A DNA stretch of 64,000 nucleotides from Hyphococcus lacteus (GCF_041058985.1 NZ_JBEHZE010000001.1:2728001-2792000), one strand, 5' to 3'. Shown: positions 26,875-36,122, counted from the first letter of the stretch. Notes: a model not told the origin generated them from the letters alone. Made by a program: numbers and translations.

Positions 26875-27728
26875 TCAACCTTGTCGAGGATACGGCCATA
26901 GCGGATCGCGAATGGCCATTTCCAAACTTCCCAGAATTTTGTTTTTGCACCGTCTACGGAGAAAAAGAAGCGCTCTGCACGACCAACAACAGCATCTAAT
27001 GGAATGTAACCCACCGCAGAGACCACGCGGCTATCTTGGGATTGATCACGATTATCACCCATCATGAAATAATGCCCAGCCGGGACGTGATAAACCGCCG
27101 TCGTATCGAGTTCACCATCATCACCCGAACATTCCTGCACGAGGTATGAAACGCCATTATCGAGTGTTTCTTTATAGGTCGGTGCGTCGCCGCCACCGCA
27201 CACATCTTCGGCCACTTCGACGAATTCTTTTTGAACGGCGCTACCATTGATATAAAGGTGCCCACCCAGCATCTGGATCTGGTCACCCGGCATACCGATT
27301 ACGCGCTTGATATAATCTTTGTTGCCGTCTTTTTTGTTTTTGAAAACGACAATGTCACCGCGCTCTGGCGAACCCGCAAAAATACGCCCGTCAATCGGCA
27401 TCCGTGTCAACGGATAAACCAATGACGCTTTCGAATAGCCAAAGGTCGGTTTAGACACCACAAGAAAGTCACCCACCAAAAGGTTCGGCTTCATCGACCC
27501 CGACGGAATATTGAACGGCTGGAAAACCACGATCCGCAAAACCAGTGCGATGGCCACCGCCACCAACACAGTTTTTGCTAAATCCCACGCTTCTTCAGCG
27601 GCAGTCATGGGCGGCTGAGATTGTTCCATTGACGATTTCTCGGGCTTGCTTGGGGTTTTGGCGATCACTGCATCCTCAGAAGCGGTAGGATTTACAACCG
27701 CTTCGCCGCCATTGTCAGGTGTCGCCAT
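26871..27728 (-). CDS. lepB: Signal peptidase I
   Basis: Leader peptidase that cleaves Sec and Tat signal peptides at the outer face of the inner membrane. With the start at 27728 (GAGGT upstream) it has 285 residues; an upstream in-frame start would add 12. One membrane segment lies at about 47-68 (TVLVAVAIALVLRIVVF). The Ser/Lys dyad is Ser78 in IPSGSMKPN and Lys141 in DYIKRVIGMPGD; GDNRDQSQDSR is the conserved box E. It has a Ser/Pro-rich cytoplasmic N-terminal extension of about 40 residues. Confidence 0.95.
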   Translation of the reverse strand: MATPDNGGEAVVNPTASEDAVIAKTPSKPEKSSMEQSQPPMTAAEEAWDLAKTVLVAVAIALVLRIVVFQPFNIPSGSMKPNLLVGDFLVVSKPTFGYSKASLVYPLTRMPIDGRIFAGSPERGDIVVFKNKKDGNKDYIKRVIGMPGDQIQMLGGHLYINGSAVQKEFVEVAEDVCGGGDAPTYKETLDNGVSYLVQECSGDDGELDTTAVYHVPAGHYFMMGDNRDQSQDSRVVSAVGYIPLDAVVGRAERFFFSVDGAKTKFWEVWKWPFAIRYGRILDKVE

Positions 27729-27776
27729 ACGCCAGATACCTCGTTTTGCCCCGACATTACGCAAGGGAAGATTACT

Positions 27777-28175
27777 CTATTTAACCTGCGCCTCGATAAT
27801 GACAATGGCTTGGGCGTTAGGAAAATCATCTGTGATGGTCAAATGAATGGATGCTTCATGGCCTTCGGGGGTCATTTCCGCCAGTCTTTTTGCAGCACCG
27901 CCGGTTAATTTCATGGTCGGCTTACCGCCAGGCAGGTTCACGACCCCCATATCTCGCCAATAGACCCCACGCGAAATTCCAGTGCCTAACGCCTTGGAAC
28001 ACGCCTCTTTTGCGGCGAATCGCTTGGCGTACGACGCAGCGCGATTGTGGCGACGGTCTGACTTGATTTTCTCGACGTCTGTATAAAGCCGGTCTGTGAA
28101 CCGCTTGCCATGGCGGGTAAGCGTTTTTTCAACCCGGCGAATATCAATGATGTCGTTGCCGATCCCAATAATCAT
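27777..28175 (-). CDS. acpS: Holo-[acyl-carrier-protein] synthase
   Basis: A 132-residue phosphopantetheinyl transferase that turns apo-ACP into holo-ACP using CoA. The start MIIGIGNDIIDIRRVE has the magnesium-binding aspartate; the second signature RFAAKEACSKALGTGI (about 53-68) has the catalytic Glu and Lys. It follows the glutathione transferase gene by 21 bp and precedes lepB by 48 bp. Confidence 0.95.
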   Translation of the reverse strand: MIIGIGNDIIDIRRVEKTLTRHGKRFTDRLYTDVEKIKSDRRHNRAASYAKRFAAKEACSKALGTGISRGVYWRDMGVVNLPGGKPTMKLTGGAAKRLAEMTPEGHEASIHLTITDDFPNAQAIVIIEAQVK

Positions 28176-28196
28176 GTCTTTTCCTCAGGGTTGGCC

Positions 28197-28952
28197 CTAA
28201 AACAGGCTCATCGGGCCGCGCGTAGGCTCCATAGCCCGCAGATAGGTCTCGTCCGTAACAGGGACACCGATTTCAGCGGCCAGATCACGTTGTTCGGGAA
28301 CAGGCGTCTTAATTAACGCCGTTGCCCATTCGGTTGACCGCGCAAGCGCCGGGTGCGCCTCTGTTCGGGCAATCCATGCAGCGGCTTTGGGCCATTGCTC
28401 AGGATCAGGCTTCCACCGCGCGACCTGCATATTCCAAAAAATAACCGCGATCGAGATATCGCCCAATCCGATGTCCCCGAACAAAAAGCCATCGTCGGGC
28501 GCTATGGTCTCGAGATAATTCATGATTTCAACAACCGGCCCGGCCAATGCCTCACGGTAAGCTTTTACGTCACGCTTTTCATTCCAAAGTCCCGGTTTGA
28601 GAACGACAGAACCAAAACATTTCCAGAGAAAAATATCGGCCATACGGGTATCTGAAAATTCCTCAAGCCACCGCGCGGTCGCGCGATCACCGGGTGCCGA
28701 AGGAAACATACTTGGGGTCGGAAACGCTTCTTCGATATAAGCGGCGACAACCGAGCTATCGATAATTGTATTCCCATCATGAAGAAGTACGGGAATGCGG
28801 CGAAGCGGGTTCACTTTTAGAAAGTCTTCATCCGTATAGAAAGCAATGACAGGATCAATTTTATAACTAACGTTTTTAAGGTCCAAAAGCGCCAGCACTT
28901 TTCGCACGAACGGCGACGCCGGCGTGCCGATAATTGTTACCTCGTCAGCCAT
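28197..28952 (-). CDS. Glutathione S-transferase family protein
   Basis: With the start at 28952 (AAGGTG upstream) it has 251 residues. The N-terminal thioredoxin-like domain begins MADEVTIIGTPASPFVRKVLALLD, with the TPASPF active-site region, and includes RRIPVLLHDGNTIIDSSVVAAYIEEAFP (about 55-82) as the glutathione-binding segment. The C-terminal helical domain follows. The substrate is unknown; the family covers detoxification and isomerases. It is inserted between pdxJ and acpS, which are normally adjacent. Confidence 0.87.
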   Translation of the reverse strand: MADEVTIIGTPASPFVRKVLALLDLKNVSYKIDPVIAFYTDEDFLKVNPLRRIPVLLHDGNTIIDSSVVAAYIEEAFPTPSMFPSAPGDRATARWLEEFSDTRMADIFLWKCFGSVVLKPGLWNEKRDVKAYREALAGPVVEIMNYLETIAPDDGFLFGDIGLGDISIAVIFWNMQVARWKPDPEQWPKAAAWIARTEAHPALARSTEWATALIKTPVPEQRDLAAEIGVPVTDETYLRAMEPTRGPMSLF

Positions 28953-28963
28953 AATGACACCTT

Positions 28964-29734
28964 TCAATAATGTCCGCCCGTGCGCACATCCTGCATCAAT
29001 TTTTTCATCTCACGCACAGCAGCGTCAAGCCCCATGAACACTGCCTCCCCCACCAAAAAATGCCCTATGTTCAGCTCGACAATTTCTGGAATGGCCGCGA
29101 CCGGTTGAACATTGAGGAATGTCAGCCCATGACCCGCGTGGACCTCTAAACCCAGCTCATCAGCAAATTTTGCCGCCTCGCGAATTTTCTCTAACTCGGC
29201 GATAATCCGCGAATTCGTCGTTTCTGCCGTCGCTTCGTAATAAGCGCCCGTATGAATTTCGATTACCGGTGCCCCCGCCGATTTCGCCGCTTCTATTTGC
29301 TCGCGCTCGGGATCGACAAACAATGATGTGCGAATACCTGCATCCGTCAGCTCACGCACAAATGGCGCGATAAAATTATGTTGACCAGCGACATCAAGAC
29401 CACCCTCGGTGGTGCGTTCGTTGCGGTTTTCAGGCACGATACAACAGCCGTGCGGCTGAACTTGCGTACAAAGTTGTAGCATCTCGGCGGTTGCTGCCAT
29501 TTCGAAATTTAGCGGAAGTCCGATTTCTTCTTTGAGGCGGCGCATATCATCATCCCGAATGTGACGACGATCCTCGCGCAAATGCGCCGTAATACCATCC
29601 GCACCCGATGCTTCGACCAGTAATGCTGCGCGCACTGGATCAGGGTGCGGACCGCCGCGTGCATTTCTGATGGTCGCCACATGGTCGATATTGACACCGA
29701 GGCGAATTGGTTTTGTCGCTCCCGATTGGCTCAC
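28964..29734 (-). CDS. pdxJ: Pyridoxine 5'-phosphate synthase
   Basis: A 256-residue TIM-barrel enzyme that condenses 1-deoxyxylulose 5-phosphate with 3-amino-2-oxopropyl phosphate to make pyridoxine 5'-phosphate. RLGVNIDHVATIRNARGG at the N-terminus and GADGITAHLREDRRHI (about 44-59) are family signatures; EVHAGHGL and ELNIGHFLVGEAVFMGL mark the phosphate and product site. It overlaps pyrE by 4 bp. Confidence 0.96.
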   Translation of the reverse strand: MSQSGATKPIRLGVNIDHVATIRNARGGPHPDPVRAALLVEASGADGITAHLREDRRHIRDDDMRRLKEEIGLPLNFEMAATAEMLQLCTQVQPHGCCIVPENRNERTTEGGLDVAGQHNFIAPFVRELTDAGIRTSLFVDPEREQIEAAKSAGAPVIEIHTGAYYEATAETTNSRIIAELEKIREAAKFADELGLEVHAGHGLTFLNVQPVAAIPEIVELNIGHFLVGEAVFMGLDAAVREMKKLMQDVRTGGHY

Positions 29735-30315
29735 TGACTAACTCCGCGACTACCGGGCTTCATGGCTGGCGTGCCCTCGAGGTGTGGTGGTAAGTTATCC
29801 GGCTCCCACGCTTCCACTTTAAGCTCAACCAGCGGCAATATTGGCGCACCGACATCCACCGCACCCGCCGAGCGATCAACCAGACACCCCAACGCCAAAA
29901 CTTCGCCGCCCGCTTTGGTGACAGCTGTGATTGCTTCGCGTGCGGAAAGGCCCGTTGAAACAATATCCTCAACCACCACTACGCGCGCACCCTTTTCGAC
30001 CGAAAATCCACGACGCAGCTGGAATTCGCCATCAACGCGCTCAAGAAACATGAATGGTGCTTTCAAATGGCGCGCCGTTTCATAGCCATAAATAATCGCG
30101 CCCATCGCTGGAGAAATCACATAGTCGATATTCTTAACTTGGTCGGCAATTTTCTCGGCCAATGCACGACATAACCGTTCGGCGCGGTCGGGATGCATCG
30201 AGACAATGGATTTGTTCAAATAGGTGTCACTGTGCAACCCTGACGACAGAATAAAATGACCCTTCATCAACGCACCAGCGTCTTCAAATTCTTTTAGTGC
30301 ATCAAAGTTCTTCAT
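29731..30315 (-). CDS. pyrE: Orotate phosphoribosyltransferase
   Basis: Transfers phosphoribose from PRPP to orotate in pyrimidine synthesis. From the ATG at 30315 the protein is 194 residues, starting MKNFDALKEFEDAGALMKGHFILSSGLHSDTYL. The PRPP loop is in VVVVEDIVSTGLSAREAI (about 110-127). A two-residue longer start is also possible. The start lies inside the 3' end of the rsh gene, so translation is coupled; the stop overlaps pdxJ by 4 bp. Confidence 0.95.
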   Translation of the reverse strand: MKNFDALKEFEDAGALMKGHFILSSGLHSDTYLNKSIVSMHPDRAERLCRALAEKIADQVKNIDYVISPAMGAIIYGYETARHLKAPFMFLERVDGEFQLRRGFSVEKGARVVVVEDIVSTGLSAREAITAVTKAGGEVLALGCLVDRSAGAVDVGAPILPLVELKVEAWEPDNLPPHLEGTPAMKPGSRGVSQ

Positions 30316-32584
30316 GATCACCCGCTCCTATCCGGTCCGCATCTATAACGCTGACACAGGCGCGAACGCCCGCAAGCATCTGGGTAAATTGTCGTGTGTC
30401 TTTCACTTCCACGTCCATGATAAAATCGACAAACTCCTTGGATCGGTTTTGAATTCTAATATTCGCAATCGAAACGCCATATCGGGCAACAATGCCCGCA
30501 ATTTCACTCAACACGCCAAGCCCATTGCGCGTTGTTACCCGGAAACGCGCAAAGGCTGTCGCCTCAGCTTCGCGCTTGAGCCATTGTAGATCAAGCCAGC
30601 GCTCTTGGGGTGGGTCTTCTTCGGCTAATGTTTCACAATAGATCGTATGAACTTTGATCGTCGCGTTTCCGTCTTCGTCTGTGCCTTTAATTCCGACGAT
30701 GCGTTCACCCGGCAGCGGCGTACAGCACCGCGCTATGCTTACCGTCGAGCCAGGAGTAAAACCAGTAATCGCTTCGCGCGGATGGAACGATCGTAAAGAC
30801 GCTGCCCGAATTTCGCTTTCACTCTCTTTTGAAGCGCCGGGATAAACCGCCTCTATCACCTGCCCCACCGCAAGATCACCGCGACCTATACTCACCAAGA
30901 CATCTTCAACGGTCTTTTTGCCCAAACGCTTCAGGCCCTCGCGCACACCCTTGAGCGAAAATTCAAGATGGGCACCAGTGAAGACCGTTTCAGCGATTGA
31001 ACGCCCCAAGGCCAGATGCTCGTCATACTGCATCTTTTTAATGCGGCGACGGATTGCGCTACGGGTTCGCCCCATAACCGCAATGCTTTCCCATTCAGCG
31101 GGAACTGGCGCATTTTCGGACCGCAGAATTTCAACAACATCACCGGTATTGAGGGGTGTACGGAGTGGTCGTGGCACCCCGTTGATTTTTGCGCCGATAC
31201 ATTGATCGCCCACATCCGTATGAACGCCATAAGCAAAATCGAGCGGCGTCGCGCCTTTCAAAAGGGCGATCACGCGGCTCTTGGGCGTGAAGCAGAAAAT
31301 CTGGTCTTGGAACAATTCAAGCTTTGCATATTGCAATGCTTCATCCGGGTCCTCGCCCGATTGGAACATTTCAACCAAGCGTCGCGGTGTTTCATATGGG
31401 TCAAATGGCCCACGCGCCACAATCTCTACACCGCCACCTTCGCCGGGGTCTTTATATTGCCAATGCGCGGCCACACCGCGTTCAGCGGTTTCGTGCATTT
31501 CATAGGTACGGATTTGAATTTCGATGCGCTGCCGCCGCCCTTCCGCGCTCGGCGGTCCAATCACTGCCGTATGAATTGAGCGGTAATTATTTGGCTTCGG
31601 CGCGGAAATGTAATCGTCAAACTCTTCGGGAATAAGCCGCCAATTAGAATGAATAACCCCAAGCGCCGCATAGCAATCAGCCTGTTCTTCGACCTTTACC
31701 CGGAACGCATAAATATCGGCCAGCTCATCAAAGGACACATTTTTTTGTGCCATCTTCCGCCAAATCGAAAATGGGCGTTTCTCGCGACTGCTGACTTGGG
31801 CTTTAATGCCCGCTGCTGCGAGTTTCTCTCGTAACACATTTGCAAGTTCCAACACGCCACCAAGCGAATTGGTCTGCAAATCTTCGAGACGCTGGGTGAT
31901 GGTCGCGTGCGCGTCCGCGCTAAGCTCACGGAAGGAAATATCTTCCAATTCTTCGCGTATTTTTTGAACGCCAATCCGACCCGCCAGCGGCGCATAAATG
32001 TCCATGGTCTCACGGGCGATGCGCTGCCGCTTTTCCGCTTTTGGAATATAATGAAGCGTACGCATGTTATGCAGCCGGTCAGCAAGCTTCACCAAAAGAA
32101 CACGCACATCCTCAGCCATGGCCATGACGAGCTTGCGGAAATTCTCTGCTTGTTTGCTAGCTTCTTGTTTTAGCTCAATCTGTGAAACTTTGGTGACGCC
32201 ATCAACGAGTTGCGCAATCTCATCACCAAACAGCTTTCGAATGTCCTCAATTGTCGAGTCGGTGTCTTCGACAACATCATGGAGCAAGGCGGTCGCCACC
32301 GTCGCAGGGTCAGCACGCAGCTCGGTCAAAATTGCAGCCACAGCCAAAGGGTGAGAAAAATACGGATCGCCAGATGCCCGCGTCTGACCGCCATGGGCCT
32401 TCATGGCATAAACATAGGCGCGATTTAAAAGATCTTCGTTTGCATCAGGATCATACGCTTTGACGCGATCAACCAATTCAAACTGACGAATAAAACCGAT
32501 GGGTTGGCGCGACACAGCTTTAGGCTGCTCCTGTTCTACAGGAGCGCTTTCGCTGGTGTCGCCGGCCGTCTGTTTATCCGCCAT
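30302..32584 (-). CDS. RelA/SpoT-family bifunctional (p)ppGpp synthetase/hydrolase
   Basis: A 760-residue stringent response enzyme of the alphaproteobacterial single-Rsh type. The N-terminal HD domain (SHPLAVAAIL, TALLHDVVEDT, about 75-110) hydrolyses ppGpp and looks intact; the synthetase domain has REKRPFSIWRKM and EIQIRTYEMHETAERGVAAHWQYK. TGS (FTPKSRVIALLKGATPLDFAYGVH) and C-terminal ACT domains follow. It lies directly after rpoZ, a standard arrangement. The name relA, spoT or rsh is a matter of convention. Confidence 0.95.
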   Translation of the reverse strand: MADKQTAGDTSESAPVEQEQPKAVSRQPIGFIRQFELVDRVKAYDPDANEDLLNRAYVYAMKAHGGQTRASGDPYFSHPLAVAAILTELRADPATVATALLHDVVEDTDSTIEDIRKLFGDEIAQLVDGVTKVSQIELKQEASKQAENFRKLVMAMAEDVRVLLVKLADRLHNMRTLHYIPKAEKRQRIARETMDIYAPLAGRIGVQKIREELEDISFRELSADAHATITQRLEDLQTNSLGGVLELANVLREKLAAAGIKAQVSSREKRPFSIWRKMAQKNVSFDELADIYAFRVKVEEQADCYAALGVIHSNWRLIPEEFDDYISAPKPNNYRSIHTAVIGPPSAEGRRQRIEIQIRTYEMHETAERGVAAHWQYKDPGEGGGVEIVARGPFDPYETPRRLVEMFQSGEDPDEALQYAKLELFQDQIFCFTPKSRVIALLKGATPLDFAYGVHTDVGDQCIGAKINGVPRPLRTPLNTGDVVEILRSENAPVPAEWESIAVMGRTRSAIRRRIKKMQYDEHLALGRSIAETVFTGAHLEFSLKGVREGLKRLGKKTVEDVLVSIGRGDLAVGQVIEAVYPGASKESESEIRAASLRSFHPREAITGFTPGSTVSIARCCTPLPGERIVGIKGTDEDGNATIKVHTIYCETLAEEDPPQERWLDLQWLKREAEATAFARFRVTTRNGLGVLSEIAGIVARYGVSIANIRIQNRSKEFVDFIMDVEVKDTRQFTQMLAGVRACVSVIDADRIGAGDHEEL

Positions 32585-32717
32585 ATCCCATCGGCCATCA
32601 CAAAGTTACAATGGCCGTTGGCAGTATCTGCGGAAATTGAGGGCAGTTACAAAAACCAGCGGCCCGAAAACATTAGCCCTTAGCCCCTCAATCGTAATTC
32701 TTCGGGGCCCGGCAACT

Positions 32718-33083
32718 TTAGCCTTTAGGCAAAGTCTGCGGCGATGTGATGCCAGAAGCCTGAATAGCTTTGAGATATTCGTCTTCGGTCAGCGTATCGA
32801 ATTCCGGCACATCCGCTTTTTCTTGCGCTGCGTCGGTTTCATCACCTTCATCCATCTCAACCTGTTTCTGGAGAGATACAACGAGATCTTCTTCGACTTC
32901 TTCCGGCTGCAATTCGCTTTCAGCAATTTCGCGAAGCGCAACAACAGGATTTTTGTCATTGTCGCGTTCGACCAAAAGCGGTGTGCCGGATGCCAATACA
33001 CGGGCGCGATGCGCCGCCAGCAGGACCAGTTCAAAACGGTTCGTTACTTTATCAACGCAGTCTTCAACGGTGACGCGGGCCAT
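32718..33083 (-). CDS. rpoZ: RNA polymerase omega subunit
   Basis: A 121-residue omega subunit. MARVTVEDCVDKVTNRFELVLLAAHRARVLASG is the conserved N-terminal core, which wraps the C-terminus of beta prime; the C-terminal half is acidic (EVEEDLVVSLQKQVEMDEGDETDAAQEK), as in many alphaproteobacteria. It precedes the rsh gene and lies 128 bp after folK on the same strand. Confidence 0.96.
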   Translation of the reverse strand: MARVTVEDCVDKVTNRFELVLLAAHRARVLASGTPLLVERDNDKNPVVALREIAESELQPEEVEEDLVVSLQKQVEMDEGDETDAAQEKADVPEFDTLTEDEYLKAIQASGITSPQTLPKG

Positions 33084-33211
33084 TCACTTCTCCAGATCGC
33101 ATAGATTTCGCGGGCTCCGGTCAATGGACCGAGGCAAGTCCTCTGCCTTATCCCCGCTTACGCGCTGAGACAAGCGTTGCACCGCAAAAAACCTTGAATA
33201 ATCCGCCAAAT

Positions 33212-33700
33212 TTAAGAAATCAACCGTATCTCGTCGGTATTGAGCCCCGCGAGCAAGTCTTTTGCCGGCAACCCACTATTCGGTTCAATCCAGTCCGGCA
33301 CGATCTCCAAGAGCGGCACCAAAACAAAAGCACGATCAGCAATACGTGGATGCGGCAGGACCAAGCCGCCATCCGCGCCTTCAAAGCGCTCATTATTATA
33401 GGTCAATAAATCAAGATCGAGCGTGCGCGGGCCATTTTTCCTAGCCCGGATACGGCCAAAGCCGGCTTCAACCGAATGAAGCGCCGCTAAAAGCGCTTCC
33501 GGCCCCAAATCGCTCTCGATTTGTGCTACTGCATTTATAAAGGGAGGGTCTGTCGGGTCTGGCCATGCCGGGCTCTCATATAGTGACGATGCCGCCACAA
33601 CCCGCGCAAAGCGTTCAATCGCGCCAAGCGAGCGTGCAACAATCTGTTGCGAATCAAGGCCACTCACAGGCAGACTTGAACCAATTGCGATTAAAAGCAT
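33212..33700 (-). CDS. folK: 2-amino-4-hydroxy-6-hydroxymethyldihydropteridine diphosphokinase
   Basis: A 162-residue pyrophosphokinase (HPPK) of folate synthesis. The start MLLIAIGSSLPV, then SSLYESPAWPDPTDPPFINAVAQIES, GFGRIRARKNGPRTLDLDLLTYNN (ligands and the family signature RTLDLDLL), and LPHPRIADRAFVLVPLLEI cover the whole family pattern. No fused folB domain. It is the first gene of the minus-strand block and is divergent from the NYN gene, with 65 bp between the start codons. Confidence 0.94.
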   Translation of the reverse strand: MLLIAIGSSLPVSGLDSQQIVARSLGAIERFARVVAASSLYESPAWPDPTDPPFINAVAQIESDLGPEALLAALHSVEAGFGRIRARKNGPRTLDLDLLTYNNERFEGADGGLVLPHPRIADRAFVLVPLLEIVPDWIEPNSGLPAKDLLAGLNTDEIRLIS

Positions 33701-33765
33701 TTATTACTCAAATGGATAGAGTGACAATTTTCCATATTTAATAAATGACATTTATAGAGGCGTTT

Positions 33766-34401
33766 ATGAACTCATTTCTTGGACTTCGTGAACAAGAAAA
33801 GACCGCGTTTTTTATTGATGGCGCTAATTTATACAAAGCCGCAAGAAACCTCGGATTTGATATAGATTACAAAAGCTTGCTTTCAAAATCACAGAGCAGC
33901 TGTCAACTTGTGCGCGCATCCTACTACACAGCTATTCAGGAGGACCGTGATCAAGATTACTCTCCTCTGCGCCCTTTGGTCGATTGGCTCGACTATAATG
34001 GCTACACCATGGTCACCAAGATCACGCGCGAATTCACTGATTCTATGGGCAAAAAGCGCTTCAAAGGATCAACCGATGTAGAGCTTGTGGTTGATATGAT
34101 GTTATTGGCTGACCGGCTCGACCATTTAGTCTTGTTCTCAGGCAACGGTGACTTCCGCCGAGCAATAGAGGCAATTCAGTCCAAGGGTGTTCGTGTCTCC
34201 GTCGTCTCGACGGTGAAATCGTCGCCGCCCATGGCATCTGACGAACTGCGCAGACAAGTCGATAGCTTTTTTGATCTGGCAGATCTTGAAACAACCATTG
34301 GTCGCCGCACGCCGCAGCGCAAGTCTCGTCCAGAAATAGTCCCCGATGATGATGACGAATTCGAGGACGATTATGAAGATGACTACGAAGACGTCGATTA
34401 G
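33766..34401 (+). CDS. NYN domain protein (LabA/DUF88 family)
   Basis: With the start at 33766 (TAGAGG upstream) it has 211 residues. The PIN-like NYN fold is clear: FFIDGANLYKAARNLG (first acidic residue), TDVELVVDMMLLADRLDHLVLFSGNGDFRRAIEAIQSKGVRVSVVS (about 102-146) with further acidic residues. Family members are putative ribonucleases. The C-terminus is a strongly acidic tail (DDDDEFEDDYEDDYEDVD), which may be unstructured. It is followed 11 bp later by the uracil-DNA glycosylase, possibly as an operon. Confidence 0.88.
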   Translation: MNSFLGLREQEKTAFFIDGANLYKAARNLGFDIDYKSLLSKSQSSCQLVRASYYTAIQEDRDQDYSPLRPLVDWLDYNGYTMVTKITREFTDSMGKKRFKGSTDVELVVDMMLLADRLDHLVLFSGNGDFRRAIEAIQSKGVRVSVVSTVKSSPPMASDELRRQVDSFFDLADLETTIGRRTPQRKSRPEIVPDDDDEFEDDYEDDYEDVD

Positions 34402-34412
34402 GCAATAAGAGC

Positions 34413-35114
34413 GTGGCAAAACCCAAAACCAAGAAACAGCTACCGGCTGCCGGTCTAACTGCACCCGATCCAACCACGCCTGATCCGCCAACCGATTGCC
34501 GCCTGTGTGATCGGCTGGCCGAATTCCGTGACGCGAACCAGCAGGCATATCCCGATTATTTCAACGGTGCAGCCCCCTCTTTTGGTGATAAACGCGCGCA
34601 GTTATTGATCGTTGGCCTCGCACCGGGCCTACACGGCGCAAACAGAACCGCTCGCCCGTTTACCGGCGATTATGCGGGCGATCTTTTATACGCGACCATG
34701 GCGAAATTTGGCTTCTCAACCGGCGAATACAAAGCCGACCCAAATGACGGTCTAAAACTTAAAGATGCGATGATCACGAATGCTGTGCGATGCGTGCCGC
34801 CTGCGAATAAACCCATCGGCGCTGAAATTAAAACGTGTCGGCAGTTTTTGATCAATCAACTCGCGGCGCTGCCAAGACTAAAAGTCATTATGTGCCTTGG
34901 CCGAATTTCCCACGATTCAACGCTCGCCACATTGGGGCTCAAACCGAAAGACGCCCCATTCGGACACGGCGCACAGCACGTTGTGAACCAATCAGGCTTA
35001 CAATTGTTCGACAGCTACCATTGCTCGCGTTACAATACGAACACACGACGCCTTACGCCCGAAATGTTCGAATCCGTTTTCGCAGCAATTCGTGAAACGA
35101 TAGATCAACGCTGA
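34413..35114 (+). CDS. Family 5 uracil-DNA glycosylase (UdgB-like)
   Basis: A 233-residue base-excision repair enzyme with a GTG start. Motif A GLAPGLHGANRTARPFTGDYAG (about 68-89) has the alanine in place of a catalytic acid typical of family 5; motif C is DSYHCSRYNTN with His203. Four cysteines, Cys29, Cys32, Cys127 and Cys142, fit the iron-sulfur cluster of UdgA/UdgB. Family 5 enzymes act on uracil, hypoxanthine and xanthine. It follows the NYN gene by 11 bp. Confidence 0.9.
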   Translation: MAKPKTKKQLPAAGLTAPDPTTPDPPTDCRLCDRLAEFRDANQQAYPDYFNGAAPSFGDKRAQLLIVGLAPGLHGANRTARPFTGDYAGDLLYATMAKFGFSTGEYKADPNDGLKLKDAMITNAVRCVPPANKPIGAEIKTCRQFLINQLAALPRLKVIMCLGRISHDSTLATLGLKPKDAPFGHGAQHVVNQSGLQLFDSYHCSRYNTNTRRLTPEMFESVFAAIRETIDQR

Positions 35115-35145
35115 CGCCAAAAAGAACAGTGCTGGAGACGCTTTT

Positions 35146-35643
35146 ATGAGCAACAGGAACTGGGGCTTGCCTCCCAAAGGCGGTCAGCTTGCGTTTCGTG
35201 ATGCTAAAACCGCAAAGCCGTTATTGACGCTCTTTATCAGCGCAGTTTTTGGCGTTATCGGTGCCGCCGTCGCGGTAATCAGCTTCGCCGAAGCCCGTGA
35301 CACACTCTCTGATCTTTTCCATGGGCTTAGCCTTGCGGGCGCGATCGTCGCTGCGGGTTTTGGTTGTTGGACCTATATTTGGATCGCACGCCCGCGCTTT
35401 GCTGCACAATTTACAACGCGCGGTGATGCTTTTTCAAAACTGCTACGGTTCTATGCCCGTGCAATGGTTGCGCTTGCAGCGATGCTGGGCCTCGCACTAT
35501 TGCTTAGTGGCATAGAACCGAAAATCATCAGTGTATTGCTTTTATGCGCTTCGGGCGGGGCTGGTGCGGCAGCGGCATTTCAAACAGTATTAGCATTCGT
35601 TCCGTATTACGAAGAAGATGCGAACGGCGCTAAAAAATCCTGA
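35146..35643 (+). CDS. Hypothetical four-helix membrane protein
   Basis: A 165-residue protein I do not recognise. Hydrophobic segments at about 25-47, 60-82, 105-125 and 130-152 predict four membrane helices with short loops. The N-terminus (MSNRNWGLPPKGGQLAFRDAK) is polar and probably cytoplasmic. A ribosome site GGAGAC precedes the ATG. It follows the glycosylase gene by 31 bp and converges on smpB with a 5-bp gap. No function is proposed. Confidence 0.75.
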   Translation: MSNRNWGLPPKGGQLAFRDAKTAKPLLTLFISAVFGVIGAAVAVISFAEARDTLSDLFHGLSLAGAIVAAGFGCWTYIWIARPRFAAQFTTRGDAFSKLLRFYARAMVALAAMLGLALLLSGIEPKIISVLLLCASGGAGAAAAFQTVLAFVPYYEEDANGAKKS

Positions 35644-35648
35644 ACGAT

Positions 35649-36122
35649 TTATCCGCGATCGCGCAAAAGTCGTTGCTTTTGACGACCCCAATCACGATCC
35701 TTTGCGGTCTCCCGCTTATCATGCAGCTTTTTACCTTGCGCCAATCCTATTTCTAACTTCGCACGGCCGCGCTCGTTAAAATACAGCCGCAATGGCGTCA
35801 ACGTATAACCTTTGCGTTCCACCGCTTGGGAAAGCCGAGCAATCTCGCGTTTATGCAACAGCAATTTGCGCCGCCGTTTAGGCTCATGATTTTCGCGATT
35901 GCCCGCAGAATATTCAGGAATATTCGCATTCACCAACCAGATCGCGCCATCTTCAGGCGACGCATAGCTTTCGGCGATATTTGCTTTTCCTTCGCGCAGA
36001 GCTTTGACTTCGGTTCCCGTCAGCATCAATCCGGCCTCGATCACGTCCTCGACAAAATATTCATGCCGAGCGCGGCGGTTCTCCGCAATGATCTTCCGGC
36101 CTTCGGGTGCCTTTGGTGCCAT
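35649..36122 (-). CDS. smpB: SsrA-binding protein SmpB
   Basis: A 157-residue tmRNA partner for ribosome rescue. The OB-fold core ENRRARHEYFVEDVIEAGLMLTGTEVKALREGKANIAESY (about 11-50) and ENHEPKRRRKLLLHKREIARL are conserved, and the C-terminal tail KKLHDKRETAKDRDWGRQKQRLLRDRG is the basic helix that enters the ribosome. It overlaps the dapA stop by one base, so they are coupled. ssrA itself was not recognised in the window. Confidence 0.96.
   Translation of the reverse strand: MAPKAPEGRKIIAENRRARHEYFVEDVIEAGLMLTGTEVKALREGKANIAESYASPEDGAIWLVNANIPEYSAGNRENHEPKRRRKLLLHKREIARLSQAVERKGYTLTPLRLYFNERGRAKLEIGLAQGKKLHDKRETAKDRDWGRQKQRLLRDRG

Noticed and set aside
31016..31579. A 187-codon plus-strand frame inside the rsh gene
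   Set aside because: It lies fully within a well-conserved gene on the other strand and has no domain similarity.
32499..33104. A 201-codon plus-strand frame across the rsh-rpoZ junction
   Set aside because: It is antisense to rpoZ and the start of rsh, with low-complexity content and no family match.
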